NCBI GenBank assembly: GCA_026874595.1 | Contig: CM049307.1 | Location: 42,540,362 to 42,604,361 of the forward strand | DNA length: 64,000 bases | From: Sipunculus nudus | Taxonomy: Eukaryota > Annelida > Sipuncula > Golfingiida > Sipunculidae | Direction of reading: 5' to 3' | Shown: positions 12,201 to 21,467 of the stretch, piece by piece | How the letters are laid out: every line of letters begins with the position of its first letter | How positions within the stretch are numbered: position 1 is the first letter of the stretch | The notes under the pieces: model-generated | Databases searched by the model: none | Told to the model about the DNA's origin: nothing | What the model saw: the letters and a program-made list of their open reading frames with translations, nothing else | Program-made: the position numbers and the translations under genes

Positions 12201-15200
12201 AAATTATTAGATATCTCAAAATAGTGATCAGGCTTCATTTCATCAGAGTAACAGACACCACTATAAAGGAAGATCATCTAGTGGTAGAGGTTCACTATTT
12301 TCCAAACTTATTGTAGCTGTGACACTTTCATTTCTTCCGTATGCATGATCCTCAAATAGAGTAATCCTGAAGCCAGTTTTAGAACACTTAAACAAAATGA
12401 CCCAAGCTGTGTATAGACAGCAGTTTGCTAATCAGGAATAGAGAGTATCCTGAGGTGTTCTTGTGTAATGTGTACCTTTTAATAATAATCTCTTGTTATG
12501 ATCATACCAACCATTACAGGAGTTGTTTTTTTTTCAAGAAAGCTGAAAAATCATACAGCCGAGTTTCCACTCATGAAATTTCTGGAAAGCCTCATAAAAT
12601 TGCCTTATATCCAAAATAGCCTAAAAATTTATTGAGCTTGTAAAACATTCCTTTGAACACCTGGGTAATCAAGTGGGTTGCAAAGTTAAGAGCATTTACA
12701 GTCATTGAAGAGCAGGATTTTGTACAATAATACTCTGGACTTCTTAGTTTATAACATGAGGCCTTTGATCACAGATTTATGTTTTATTGAAAAATTCACC
12801 AATTCTTTGGGTTAGTGGAACTTTGAAAATTCTTCAAGATTTGCTTAAGATGTAGGAACCCTGTGTCATTTGGCAGTATTTTAAAAATGTTTTAAAAAAT
12901 GTAGAAATGTATGTGCTCTAGCAACAAGGTTAACAATTCATGGTTAAGTAATCATATAATTTAATATAAACTTGTAAGAAACAAACTACTGTCCATTGTT
13001 TAATAGACCTTTGTATCCCAATTTTGTTATAATCTTGGAGTGTGAAAACCTCGCATTCATATTATGCATATTATATGTGAAAAATCTGATGAAAGATTAT
13101 GAAATGGATTATTTGAGACATTTAAAGAGTTTACCATCAGATTTCATCTATTTATATATCATTCCAGTAAAAAAAAAAAACAAATAAATTAATACAGCAA
13201 TTATATATTATATTCCAGGAATATCCCATTCAGGGTAAAATCCAGATGTATATTATGGTGCATTATTATCACTAGAGGACCAAAAGCACATATTTAAGTT
13301 TTGCATTTTAGAAACACTGTCATCTACCATTGATTTAATAGATTTAATATTATGTGAGCATGACTCAGGAAAACTTTAGGTTAACAGTAAAATTGTTACA
13401 TATGTGAATTCTAAGGATAATGGTATGACAATGCAAATTCTTTCCTCCTCATAATAATACAGTGATCAACTCTGACCTGTGAACCTTGACCTATTTCAGG
13501 TAACATTGTTCAAAGATTGCATTATTAATTGCTTTATAGGCCTCAGCAGAAATCCCCAGTACCTCTTGATCGATATGAAGATGGCAGTGTCATCCCGGCA
13601 CCTAATCTGCATAAGAAGAAACTGGGTCAACCAGTCAGAGGAAAAGCCAAGGCCTTGTACAACTTCACCGCTCAAAACCCAAGGTCAGACCTTATTCATT
13701 TGAGAAAAATTTGTAGTTCAGATTTAAATGTTTGTATACATGTTTGTTTGTTAAGTTCTCAGTCATGTTATCTGTATTTTTATCAGATTTTGTGAATTCC
13801 ACCACAGAGATATTTTAATGATTCATAGTCATAAATAAATAAATTCTTAAATATTTCATGAATTCATTGTCAAGTTTTTAAAGACCATGGCTGAAATAAG
13901 TGATTTTCATATTTTGCTAGTGGAACTAATTTATGATCAACTGGACACTATTATATATGTGGATATTTTAATAAACTCTTATATTAGGTCATACTAGCCT
14001 GCACAGCTGTCCTTAAGCAGAGATGAAATAATTTAAGCACTTCACTGGAAATACTGATATATCAATATTGATAATGATAATAATTAAGACACCTTTATTA
14101 CAGGGAGTTGTCCTTCAGAAAGGGAGACATAGTTTACTTGCTGCGTAAGGTGGACAAGAACTGGTTTGAAGGAGAACACCACGGCAGGGTGGGAATATTC
14201 CCTGTCAACTATGTAGAGGTAAGTCATCTGTAAGGTAAATATTTTAATTAGCAAAATAAATAGTGAAACCTATGAATATTTTTTTGTTCAATTAAGGGTG
14301 GTCTCAATAGATAGATGGACTCATTAGATACCGTAGATCCGCGTTTTGCCGCCGCGGCCATAAAATAAGACTTCCAGCCAAAAATCCTGACTAATATTTC
14401 TCGACAAGGGATGCGGCTATAAAACGCAGGTTAGGCTAAATTCAAACATGTACAAGTGACTCGACGGCCCGCCGAGGCGCAATGGGCGATAACAGGCTGA
14501 GGAAGAAGTGAATACTGAGAACGTATAGGTAATGATACTGCATATTTATATATTAATTTTATTCATTATTAATTTTATAAAATGTAAAATCGATATTTTA
14601 AACAGGCTTAAATGTATTATAAAAATTTTCTGAGTCAGTCATAAACCACGGCAATTGTCACGCAATGATTGATAAAAGATCAATATTCAATCGCCAAATT
14701 ATGCATTCTATCAAGACTAACGGTTATACCTATATTTGAGTATCGCTGCAATATCGGTAAAACATTATTTTAAGATATTTCTTGAACATATCATTTCTTT
14801 TCAAATAAACTGTAAAACAAAAGATAACCAAAGACCATACGTTCTTTGGCAATTAAACCTGCGTTCACGTTCAGATACTTCTTCGTTGATCACATTGTCA
14901 ATAGATGGCGCTCAAAGGTCATAACCTCACCAGCTAGTTCCGTAATCTTTAAATATGGCACACTTTGCTAGCAGACGGTTCGGGCACCAGTGTGTATATA
15001 TTATGATCAGCAGGACCCTGGGAGTACGCGTAAAGGCTCGACGCGGGATTCGCTTATTCAAAGGTTTTGTCAAGGTTGTTAATTGAACGACGTTGTATAT
15101 AGTGTAAATAAAAGCCATCACAAAGAGTCCCGTTGGCTATGATATCCCATTGAAGTTTAATTAGCCAGGGTAAAGGCGCAAGGTACACCAAGGCCCGCTA

Positions 15201-18200
15201 GTTCCGTAATCATTTTATGTGGCATCTTTTGCCGGTTGACGGTTCGGACACCATTTTGCATATATTATGATCAGCACAACCCGAGGTGTTCTGGAAATAT
15301 GATCACCGACGAATGTGTCGTTTATTTAAATGTTTTGTTGTTAAATGACCGACGATGTATAATGTCTAAATAATATTTAAACTACAGTCGTCCCATACAA
15401 TGCTTTGATGCCTCATTGAACCTTAATTAGCCAAGTTAAAGGCGCAAGATTCTCCGGCATTCAGTGATGTGTCAAATTAATTTCGTAGCCCTACTAGAAT
15501 TCGTCTTGGATGAGTCGTTATAAACCGAACAAATTGTCATCTATTCTAATCGGATAGATCAGGCGGTTTAACCAATTAATTAAATTAATTAATTAGCCAA
15601 GCAACATACACAGTTGCAACTGTTTCCCAAAACTGTAATGCCTGACCGCATATCAGCATACCGCTGCGTACTAAGCTGCAGCCTAGCGTTTAAGAAAGAA
15701 CCTTTTTTCGTTGTGTTCCCATACCTCACCCGGCAATGGAATGGATGAGAATGTGGTGCGGCCATTAAGTAAGGTTTTGGGAATTTTTTACTCCAGTGAA
15801 GGAGCCCGCCAGATATTTTACGAACATGGGGTGCGGCCATTAGACGACGTGCGGCGGCAAAACGCGGATCTACGGTAGTCTTTTAGACAGGTGGCTCTGT
15901 AAGTAGGAGTTACAGAATAGCCTAAGGAAAGTTGTATAAAGAATACTTCTTCATTTCATTTTACAGGTCACTGTCTCACACTGACAGAGCTCATAAAAGC
16001 AGGATGTCAGTGTAGTTGTCTGCTTACTCATTAAAAAATAAAATTCATAGTTAATAAAAAATCTTTATAAAATTTGTGCATAGCTCCTGATTAGTTGGTT
16101 CTTTAATAAAAGTTCAGCTTTCGCTTTATAGAGAAAGTTACGAATCATTATGGCATTGTAGTGGTTAAGATAACAATATTAGAATATCATTTGCAGTTTA
16201 CTTTAAATGAGAATTTACTTAATAACATAAGTAATATCAAGTTCAGAATTTGTTTTAACTTGTGATACAGGTGCTGATGTCCCTGGATGAAGCCAGGACC
16301 ATAGCCATGTCCAGAGAGGGCCATGCGAAAGCCAAATACAACTTCAATGCTCAGACCTCGGTGGAACTGCCACTTAAGAAGGTAGTAATGTGACTGATGT
16401 TTGCACTCATTTTCCTTAATCTGCTGCAGTGCACTGGCAAAAACAAATTTTCTTGAACAGCTGATATTTCTTATCCAAAGAAAATTTATAGTTGACAAGA
16501 AATCCAGGAGATATATTTTTCTTGATTTATAGGCAACATGCTTAAGTTCAAGAAAATATATCTTATCACAAGAAAAGTTTTTTTTTATCATAATCTCAAA
16601 AGATATAATATCTTGCCATAATATATCTTTTTCTAAAAGGAATACATTTGCTTACCAGAGGAAGAAAATCTTAAATTAGAAACATTTTTTTTTGGCCCCA
16701 CTCCAGTTCTCCTTCTCTGGCATTGTTCACAATGTCACATGTTTACATTTTATGCACAGTCTTTTTGGTGTTCACAATTTGACTGTTTTGTACTTAATTA
16801 GTAAACATGAATGTGTTTACCTTGCAGGGGGAGGTGGTGCAGCTGATCCGCCGGATTGATGACAACTGGTATGAAGGGAAGGCTGGTGGACGACGGGGAA
16901 TCTTTCCCGCGACTTACGTAGAGGTTGTTAAAGAGCCAGACACCCCTCTGATGACCCCGATGTCCTCGCTTGCTCCCACGCCTATACCAGGTAAGTCTGG
17001 GCATTAATAAGACCAGAGCATGTAAAATGTACCTGGTATTAAGGTTGGGACAAAAACGATATCTGACAGCTGTAAAATTAATTAGTTAACTTCCCTGTTA
17101 TCTTGATATCATGATAGGCTTATTTGTCCACAGTTTTGGAACACACACATGCCCTTTTTAGGGTTAAAACCAAAAGATTATGACAACACCAGGGTCTTTC
17201 TGTGTTCAGAAAATCATATATTTCCAAGGATAACATTTATTTTAATTTGGATATGTTCAACATGACAGTAGTGGACAAACTGCCAGAATCACATTTTCTG
17301 AAAACTGGCGATTTGCCTGCTTATAAATAGTTGGACATGGCAGATAGCACTGACTTTTGTGATATGGCAACAAATGCTGGAGTACTCTTGCAGATAATTT
17401 ATATTATGATACCATGATATATTGCAATAAATTTTATTTCTTTATCATGATATAGAAAAGTGATATCATCCCAGCCCTACCTGGTATCACTGGGTAGGTC
17501 TGACGGAATAAGGAATTAGATGTAGCTTAGTGTGAACATAACTCTAACTTTCAGGGATGGTGGACTGCAATAATATTAAAATTTAAATCAGGTTTTGTGT
17601 AGAAATTACACCAGAACATGCCTGACAAAATAGATTTCTGTATTATAATGATTCTGATGTCATGACTCTATTATGATGAATTTAATCTGTCATGGCATTG
17701 TAGATTGTAGTGTAAACTAAATGTAATGCATTTTGCTTCTGCTTTAAAAATATCTTCACAGTGTCATGTAGGGCAGGGTATTGCCTATGACTGTCATATT
17801 GCAGTACTTTGTGACATGTGGCTGTGTATTGCCATACATATTGCAATATTTTCACTGTATCTCTGTAAGTTTACATCATAAGTGTGTTTTCTGGTAAATT
17901 TTCTGTTGTGGACCTTTGATCATATATTGTCCAAAGACCGTACTTGAACAATTCATGTAGCATACAACTTAGGGTGTCTGTAGACATGGTGGCAGTTAAC
18001 ATACAGGCTTTCCCTAATTTGAACCAATTTAGAAGTCTATCATGTAACAGACACATTATTTTTATTACAATTATTCAGTTTTAGTCTTATTGGACAAACA
18101 AATTATCAGTATATGGAAATGATTTCAGATTAAGCAAAATGCAAATCTCTGTATCACAATATACTGGTAAATCAATAATATTGCAGCCCCTAGTGTCATG

Positions 18201-20407
18201 TAAAATTGATTTTCCTCAGTTAACTTTAACGCCCAATTGTTATGTACAATTCCTTTTGGTTTTCATATTGTTTGCAGTTAATAAGTATTCATGTAAATAT
18301 TTTTAATGTTTTAATAAAACTTGTAACATTTCAGGCTCCCCAGGTCCCATGTCACCTGTCAGTAGTATTTCGTATGCACCAACCATCCCCGATGCCCCAG
18401 ATGCCTTCAACTTCAGTCCAACCAGTCAGGTCAGTCAGAAGTCAAGTGCCTCCCAATATGGCTACCGGCAGGAGTTTGTCATCCCCAACCTCAACCTTAA
18501 GAAGAGTGCATCCAGTCCTTATTCATCTATGCAGAACGGGTACGATTCCCAAAAGAGTCCATATGACCAGAGGAGTCCATACGATCAAAAGAGTACACAT
18601 GATCAAAGGGCTCAGTATGATCAAAGAGCTCAATATGATCAAAGGGCTCAGTACGATCAAAGAGCTCAGTATGATCAAAGGGCTCAGTATGATCACAAAA
18701 ACCCTTATGCAGCAAGGCCAGCAAGTGCTCCATTTGGTTCGTTAGATCGAAGGTACGAGCAGCGTATCCGACAAATGAGCCAGAGCCAACAAGACGACTA
18801 CCTCGGCACAAAAGACCGTTACTCCACGCTACCAACATATCATGGTTCTGGGCCCTCTGCGTCACCTGTGCCTACAGGACCTACTAAAAGGCCATCTGGT
18901 GGTAGCAGTGGATACAGCTCGCAGGGCTCCCGAGAAATACCTGTATATGGAGGCCGCAAGGAGTCCAGGCAAATGCCGTGAGTATATTTATAAGAATTTC
19001 AGCGTTTTCATGTCAGTCTCTGTTGATATTTTCATATCAAGCCCAATTATATCAGCTACATTCACAGTCTATGAGAGATTTTCAACCTGTGATCTGTTAC
19101 CTGGTAGCTTCAAGTCTGTCTTTCAGTAATGCAGGATGTATGCTGCAAAGATAGGCTGCATACTTCCAATATGTGGCTTATATGTCACTAAGCCTAGCCA
19201 CGAATGACCTAGAGCTTTTATGACTGTTTATGTAGTCTTATTTATGGAAAGCTAAGGCCAAACGTAGGCCTCTGTCAATGTGATATATATTAGCTTCAAG
19301 ATTATAAGTGGTGAAGTTTAAGTTTCTGATTATGCTCTGATCAGTGTCAAAAGAAGTCAATGATATTGTCATTTTCATTGTATTAACATATGGTTAGTAG
19401 CCACATTTCCCTTCTTATAAAACTCTCAGTCAGATACACATTCACAATAAAAAATAGGTTGCTGTGACCTAATTTAACATTTGTGAGCTTGCTGAGCCCT
19501 ATCTGTGTGTGTTTTGCAGGTACAGGGCAGTGTACAACTACATGCCGCAGAATGAGGATGAGCTGGAACTGAAAGAGGGAGATGTGGTAAACGTAATGGA
19601 GAAATGTGATGACGGCTGGTTCGTCGGAACTTCTGTCAGGACCAACGAGTTTGGAACTTTCCCTGGCAATTATGTACAATCCTTGCGTAAGTAAGATTTT
19701 GAATTCATCAGTTAGATGATTGTTAATGAATGATTCAGAAATAAGTAATCATTGTTATGATTGTCATAAGACCAGTTATTTGTTGAAGCTCAGAACATTG
19801 ATTGAAAGATAGAAAACAACCGATGATTGATTATTTATCACTATATTTATGTACCTTCTATATAACCATGAAATCTGCTGTATAGCATTATACCTGAAAT
19901 ATTGAAAATTCAGTAAATTCAGTCTGATTTCTATAACACCTATAAGTCATTGTAATGGCCAGATTGTTGACACTTTATTCATTGCACAAGATTTAGTTTT
20001 AACACCTTCGCTATTTTGTGTTTCTTATATCTCTGACAGAATTCAAATATTTTATGTTGAAAATATGACTTCTTGGATGTGCATTCGTAATTATCTTTGA
20101 TTGATTGTGCAAAAATGCAACCAGTTTAATCAGTTGTTAGAGAAAACAACCAATGATCGATTATAACCACTCGCAGATACTGGAAGCCACCTTTTTCTCT
20201 AAATTGTATTTTGAAATGTATATTATTATTAAAAAATAAATTCTGTGTCTGATATTTTCAACAGCATTTGTACTAAAAAGTGAAAATAACAGACTTTCAT
20301 GTTGCTTGATGAAATGTCATGTATAATCCTTTATTTTATCTCATGCTGAATGTATGTGTTACAAACCACAGTGATTAATGTTTGTTTGTTATCTTTCAGA
20401 TCCATGA
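2..20407 (+). CDS. SORBS1: Sorbin/vinexin/CAP family adaptor, 3' part (multi-exon)
   Basis: Adaptor of the CAP/ponsin-ArgBP2-vinexin family, which links vinculin and other focal-adhesion or Z-disc partners to actin and signalling proteins through SH3 domains. Join: 2-224, 3422-3592, 4560-4669, 9970-10055, (10875-10916), 13540-13683, 14104-14218, 16271-16381, 16828-16990, 18335-18977, 19520-19686, 20400-20407. All phases agree, giving 660 residues in the window with the microexon or 646 without. Visible order: Pro/Ser-rich part, E/K/R-rich stretch (about 140-197), SH3-1 (about 246-297), SH3-2 (about 316-369), linker with YDQRAQ repeats, SH3-3 (about 603-658), then His-Pro-stop. Each SH3 keeps the ALYNF/AKYNF/AVYNY start, the W of NW(F/Y)EG or GWFVG, and the G.FP..YV end. 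The third is nearly family-standard ([14 protein letters not shown]). The SoHo domain and start lie left of the window. Protostomes usually have one SORBS-type gene, so the symbol marks the family rather than one vertebrate paralogue. Confidence 0.95.
225..3421 (+). other. SORBS intron
   Basis: AT-rich, no exon-like frame seen. It holds poly-purine and GGATCC-type repeat debris at about 840-1360 and otherwise nothing recognised. Confidence 0.6.
1012..1200. repeat. GGATCC-ended dispersed repeat, copy 1
   Basis: Begins near GCAGATCCAGGATTTAGG and ends with a run of G then TTCTGAACCCCCTGGATCC. The two ends are rough inverted copies. The same ends recur at 21270-21467 and 56876-57086, so this is a dispersed non-autonomous family. 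Further decayed pieces lie at about 905-1010 and 1200-1360. Confidence 0.6.
3422..3592 (+). CDS. SORBS1: SORBS exon, Pro/Ser-rich
   Basis: 171 nt with acceptor TTCATCTTCAG and donor AAAG|GTATAT, phase 1 at both ends. It encodes a proline-rich segment starting [17 protein letters not shown], typical of the linker between the SoHo and SH3 parts and a possible SH3 ligand. The overlapping frame from 3374 is a shadow. Confidence 0.85.
3706..3883. mobile_element. 178-bp pogo/Tigger-like MITE
   Basis: Terminal inverted repeats CAGTGAAACCTCGTTG... and, at the other end inverted, CAGTAAAACCTTGTTGCGTC, with TA on both sides (3704-3705 and 3884-3885). The CAGT(G/A)AAACC ends and TA target are typical of pogo/Tigger-type non-autonomous elements. 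No coding capacity. Confidence 0.8.
4560..4669 (+). CDS. SORBS1: SORBS exon, charged segment
   Basis: 110 nt after a pyrimidine-rich acceptor (TTTTTTAACAG), ending ATG|GTGAGA in phase 0. It encodes [13 protein letters not shown] followed by [20 protein letters not shown]. This E/R/K-rich run continues directly into the next exon and probably forms a helix or coiled coil. Confidence 0.88.
5586..6114 (+). repeat. Left arm of fold-back element
   Basis: Inverted partner of 8606-9135. Differences are scattered substitutions plus a G-run expansion at 6009-6021 that the other arm lacks. Confidence 0.8.
7271..7516 (-). mobile_element. tRNA-like SINE family, copy A
   Basis: Shares about 245 bp with 47,790-48,030 and 48,060-48,233. 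On the minus strand it carries A-box-like (AGCGAAGCGATTGG) and decayed B-box-like (GGTTTGATTCCC) sequences spaced as in a tRNA, so a tRNA-derived promoter is likely. The 140-aa frame at 7091-7513 only translates this repeat. Confidence 0.7.
7660..8470. repeat. Degenerate ~280-bp dimeric tandem array with GGTGACCTTGACC cores
   Basis: Cores at about 7693, 7801, 7946, 8091, 8221, 8364 and 8437. Two alternating contexts precede them: one reads CTTGAGGAGCTCGAGAACTGG, the other CCAAAATCTCGGCTAGTT or similar. The array is therefore built of dimers of roughly 280 bp. A related core is found at 28,260-28,900. Confidence 0.75.
8606..9135 (-). repeat. Right arm of fold-back element
   Basis: Inverted partner of 5586-6114. 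Arm similarity is kept over the whole length, which argues for one structure rather than two chance insertions. Confidence 0.8.
9970..10055 (+). CDS. SORBS1: SORBS exon, helical E/K/Q-rich segment
   Basis: 86 nt between TTATTTTCAG and CAT|GTAATT. It starts in phase 0, matching the previous exon, and encodes [20 protein letters not shown] then ARRHGDFF. It ends after two bases of a codon (AT). Both downstream candidates, 10875 and 13540, begin with g, giving Met. Confidence 0.88.
10875..10916 (+). CDS. SORBS1: Candidate 42-nt SORBS microexon
   Basis: Bounded by a good acceptor (GCTCTACAG) and a donor (TATAG|GTGTGA). It is exactly 42 nt, so it keeps frame whether included or skipped. Entering with AT+g (Met) it encodes [13 protein letters not shown], then AG joins the g of exon 13540 to give Arg. 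Both joins work without a stop, but the length is short enough for chance. If real it is a likely cassette exon. Transcript evidence is needed. Confidence 0.5.
   Translation, partial: DRQKPARDGSTWL
11776..11836. promoter_or_regulatory. Cluster of four TCACATG(A/T) E-boxes in intron
   Basis: TCATGTGA at 11776, TCACATGA at 11795, TCACATGT at 11812 and TCACATGA at 11829, spaced 17-19 bp start to start. TCACATGW is the type of E-box bound by MITF/TFE-like bHLH-Zip factors. Function is inferred, and the cluster could equally be a small tandem duplication. Confidence 0.35.
13540..13683 (+). CDS. SORBS1: SORBS exon, start of SH3-1
   Basis: 144 nt with acceptor TTTATAG and donor AAG|GTCAGA. It encodes [15 protein letters not shown], a basic patch HKKK, then the first half of SH3-1, [12 protein letters not shown]. 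The SH3 continues in phase at 14104. Confidence 0.95.
14104..14218 (+). CDS. SORBS1: SORBS exon, end of SH3-1
   Basis: 115 nt, acceptor TTACAG, donor GAG|GTAAGT. It supplies [20 protein letters not shown] and the rest of SH3-1, with the conserved [18 protein letters not shown] end that is highly typical of the first CAP/vinexin SH3. Exon phase with 13683 is exact. Confidence 0.97.
14331..15875. mobile_element. 1.5-kb TIR DNA transposon, non-autonomous
   Basis: Ends CCGTAGATCCGCGTTTTGCC...and, inverted, the same CCGTAGATCCGCGTTTTGCC, flanked by TA on both sides. It is GC-richer than its surroundings. Two internal copies of a roughly 265-bp block are seen, starting with GCTAGTTCCGTAATC near 14,934 and 15,198. 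No transposase-like frame, so it would depend on enzymes in trans. It lies in the intron between the SH3-1 and SH3-2 exons. Confidence 0.85.
14930..15460. repeat. Two ~265-bp internal tandem units
   Basis: The blocks at about 14,930-15,195 and 15,196-15,460 share GCTAGTTCCGTAATC, a GACGGTTCGG(G/A)CACCA word, ATATTATGATCAGCA, and TTAATTAGCCA followed by TTAAAGGCGCAAG-type text. They lie wholly inside the TIR element. Confidence 0.7.
16271..16381 (+). CDS. SORBS1: SORBS exon, start of SH3-2
   Basis: 111 nt, acceptor GATACAG, donor AAG|GTAGTA, phase 0 at both ends. A short linker ([18 protein letters not shown]) is followed by SH3-2 residues [19 protein letters not shown]. The AKYNFNA start is a family hallmark. 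Confidence 0.97.
16828..16990 (+). CDS. SORBS1: SORBS exon, end of SH3-2
   Basis: 163 nt, acceptor CTTGCAG, donor CCAG|GTAAGT. It encodes [17 protein letters not shown] through [12 protein letters not shown], completing SH3-2, then a Pro/Thr-rich start of the linker ([18 protein letters not shown]). Confidence 0.97.
17040..17479. mobile_element. hAT-type MITE with 8-bp TSD
   Basis: Flanked by perfect CCTGGTAT duplications (17032-17039 and 17480-17487). The ends are TAAGGTTGGGAC and, inverted, TAGGGCTGGGATGATATC. 8-bp duplications and TAGGGCTGGG-like ends are characteristic of hAT elements. 440 bp, no coding capacity. Confidence 0.88.
17769..18192. mobile_element. Second hAT-type MITE with 8-bp TSD
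   Basis: Flanked by perfect GTGTCATG duplications (17761-17768 and 18193-18200). The ends are TAGGGCAGGGTATTGCC and, inverted, TAGGGGCTGCAATATT. The interior is rich in ATATTGCAATA words, as in the neighbour. 424 bp. Confidence 0.88.
18335..18977 (+). CDS. SORBS1: SORBS large linker exon with hexapeptide repeats
   Basis: 643 nt encoding the low-complexity linker between SH3-2 and SH3-3. It is rich in Ser, Pro, Gln and Tyr. Around 18541-18708 an 18-bp unit repeats as [18 protein letters not shown] and four YDQRAQ. The rest includes [18 protein letters not shown] and many Ser-rich segments likely to be phosphorylated. It ends at CC|GTGAGT in phase 2. The open frames on the other strand and in frame 2 here are reflections of the repeat. 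Confidence 0.95.
18541..18708 (+). repeat. Coding 18-bp tandem repeat (YDQRAQ)
   Basis: About nine degenerate 18-bp units within the SORBS linker exon. The five central units encode DQRAQ preceded by Y or H, and they alternate between two synonymous spellings (AAAGAGCT / AAAGGGCT), which suggests recent expansion by unequal exchange or slippage. The flanking units are more diverged ([25 protein letters not shown]). Confidence 0.9.
19520..19686 (+). CDS. SORBS1: SORBS exon, SH3-3
   Basis: 167 nt, acceptor GTTTTGCAG, donor TTGC|GTAAGT. It encodes the whole third SH3: [20 protein letters not shown], then [18 protein letters not shown] and [12 protein letters not shown]. This is the most conserved domain of the family and the strongest single piece of identification. 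Confidence 0.98.
19795..20180 (+). repeat. Dispersed repeat in last SORBS intron (copy 1)
   Basis: Matches 49,840-50,205 on the same strand over about 350 bp. Shared landmarks are TTATGTACCTTCTAT, GCCAGA(T/C)TG(T/C)TGACACTTT, TTCTTATATCTCTGACAGAATT and GAGAAAA(C/T)(A/G)ACCAAT. Class unknown. Confidence 0.7.
20400..20407 (+). CDS. SORBS1: SORBS terminal exon, last 8 coding bases and stop
   Basis: After acceptor ATCTTTCAG the exon starts with a; joined to the last c of exon 19686 it reads CAT CCA TGA (His-Pro-stop). Vertebrate homologues also end only a few residues after the third SH3. Everything after 20407 is 3' UTR. Confidence 0.85.
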
Positions 20408-21269
20408 GTTAAAGATGGTTGGACAAATCCCCTTACGCCATCTACCTGTCCTGTGATTATTTGTCAACTAATGAACTCTTAAAACTTGACTTTATTATAA
20501 GTGTGTCACTGTACAGCTATGTATTCAGTCATTTCTCATGTTGTCTCTGTTTGTATGTATGTATCAGCAATTCATGTTATATATAACTTAATCATATGCA
20601 GGGATACTGTTTTAATTAATTATTTATACAGCTCATTCTACTCATTTGGCATTGGAAACCAGTTTTATGTGAGGCTTTATTTAGGTTTAGGTATACTGGA
20701 CTTGGTAGATGATACACTGGTTATAAGGATGTGGTCGTGTTCTGTTATAGTGTGTACATAGTAGACACTGGACACAGTGCAATGTTTCACTAGTGTACAG
20801 CTTGTGTGTCCTGCATGAATTTGATATCTGTACATTACTGTAGATAACCTATTATTGTTGTATCTGATTTCTCAAAGGCGTGATTAACAGCAATAGTGTA
20901 CATATGTACAAACGCACCGATGTGCCTGGCTTCCTGGCAAATGTTTAATATATATACCTGGTATTTATTATGCTTATTCATACTGAAATCAAAACTCACA
21001 TAGGGTATTTTTTTTGTAACAGACACTTGTTGGTAATACAAGGAGTGATAACCGTCTGATGTTGATAATTTAATGTATTACATGGGGAGCATTTATAGAA
21101 GTCACCTTTCTGTATCTCTGACATTTGAATTGTCCCTGATGTCATCTGTCCTTTCCGTTAAACACACCAGCATCAAGCTGTGCTTGTTAGTGAAAAAAAG
21201 TCACATGCATCACGTGATGATGCATCTATCTGCCTAAAAAATGTGCCAGGATGTTAGTCTTCAGTCAGA

Positions 21270-21467
21270 TCAGAAGTGGATCCAGGGGGTGTGGACTCCC
21301 CCTTCTTCATCAGAAACAACGTTTTTCAAGGGCTTCAGACAAAATTTTGGGGCCTGGACCCCCCCCCCCCCCCTTTTCCAGACCTGGGGACCTTTTTTTT
21401 AGGGTTTTCATTAGTCTTCCTGGGTTTGACCCCCACCTTTTTCTATATCCTGGATCCGCCCCTGCAG
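21270..21467. repeat. GGATCC-ended dispersed repeat, copy 2
   Basis: Starts GAAGTGGATCCAGGGGG and ends TCCTGGATCCGCCCCTGCAG, so the ends are inverted. It contains a C-run. It lies in the SORBS 3' UTR and gives rise to two overlapping spurious frames. Confidence 0.7.

Larger units (their letters stand above)
10056..13539 (+). other. SORBS intron
   Basis: AT-rich. It holds the candidate microexon at 10875-10916 and the E-box cluster at 11776-11836. No other repeat or coding signal was recognised. Confidence 0.55.
16991..18334 (+). other. SORBS intron bearing two hAT MITEs
   Basis: 1.3-kb intron of which about two thirds is the two insertions listed separately (17040-17479 and 17769-18192). 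The short spacers show nothing else. Confidence 0.7.
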
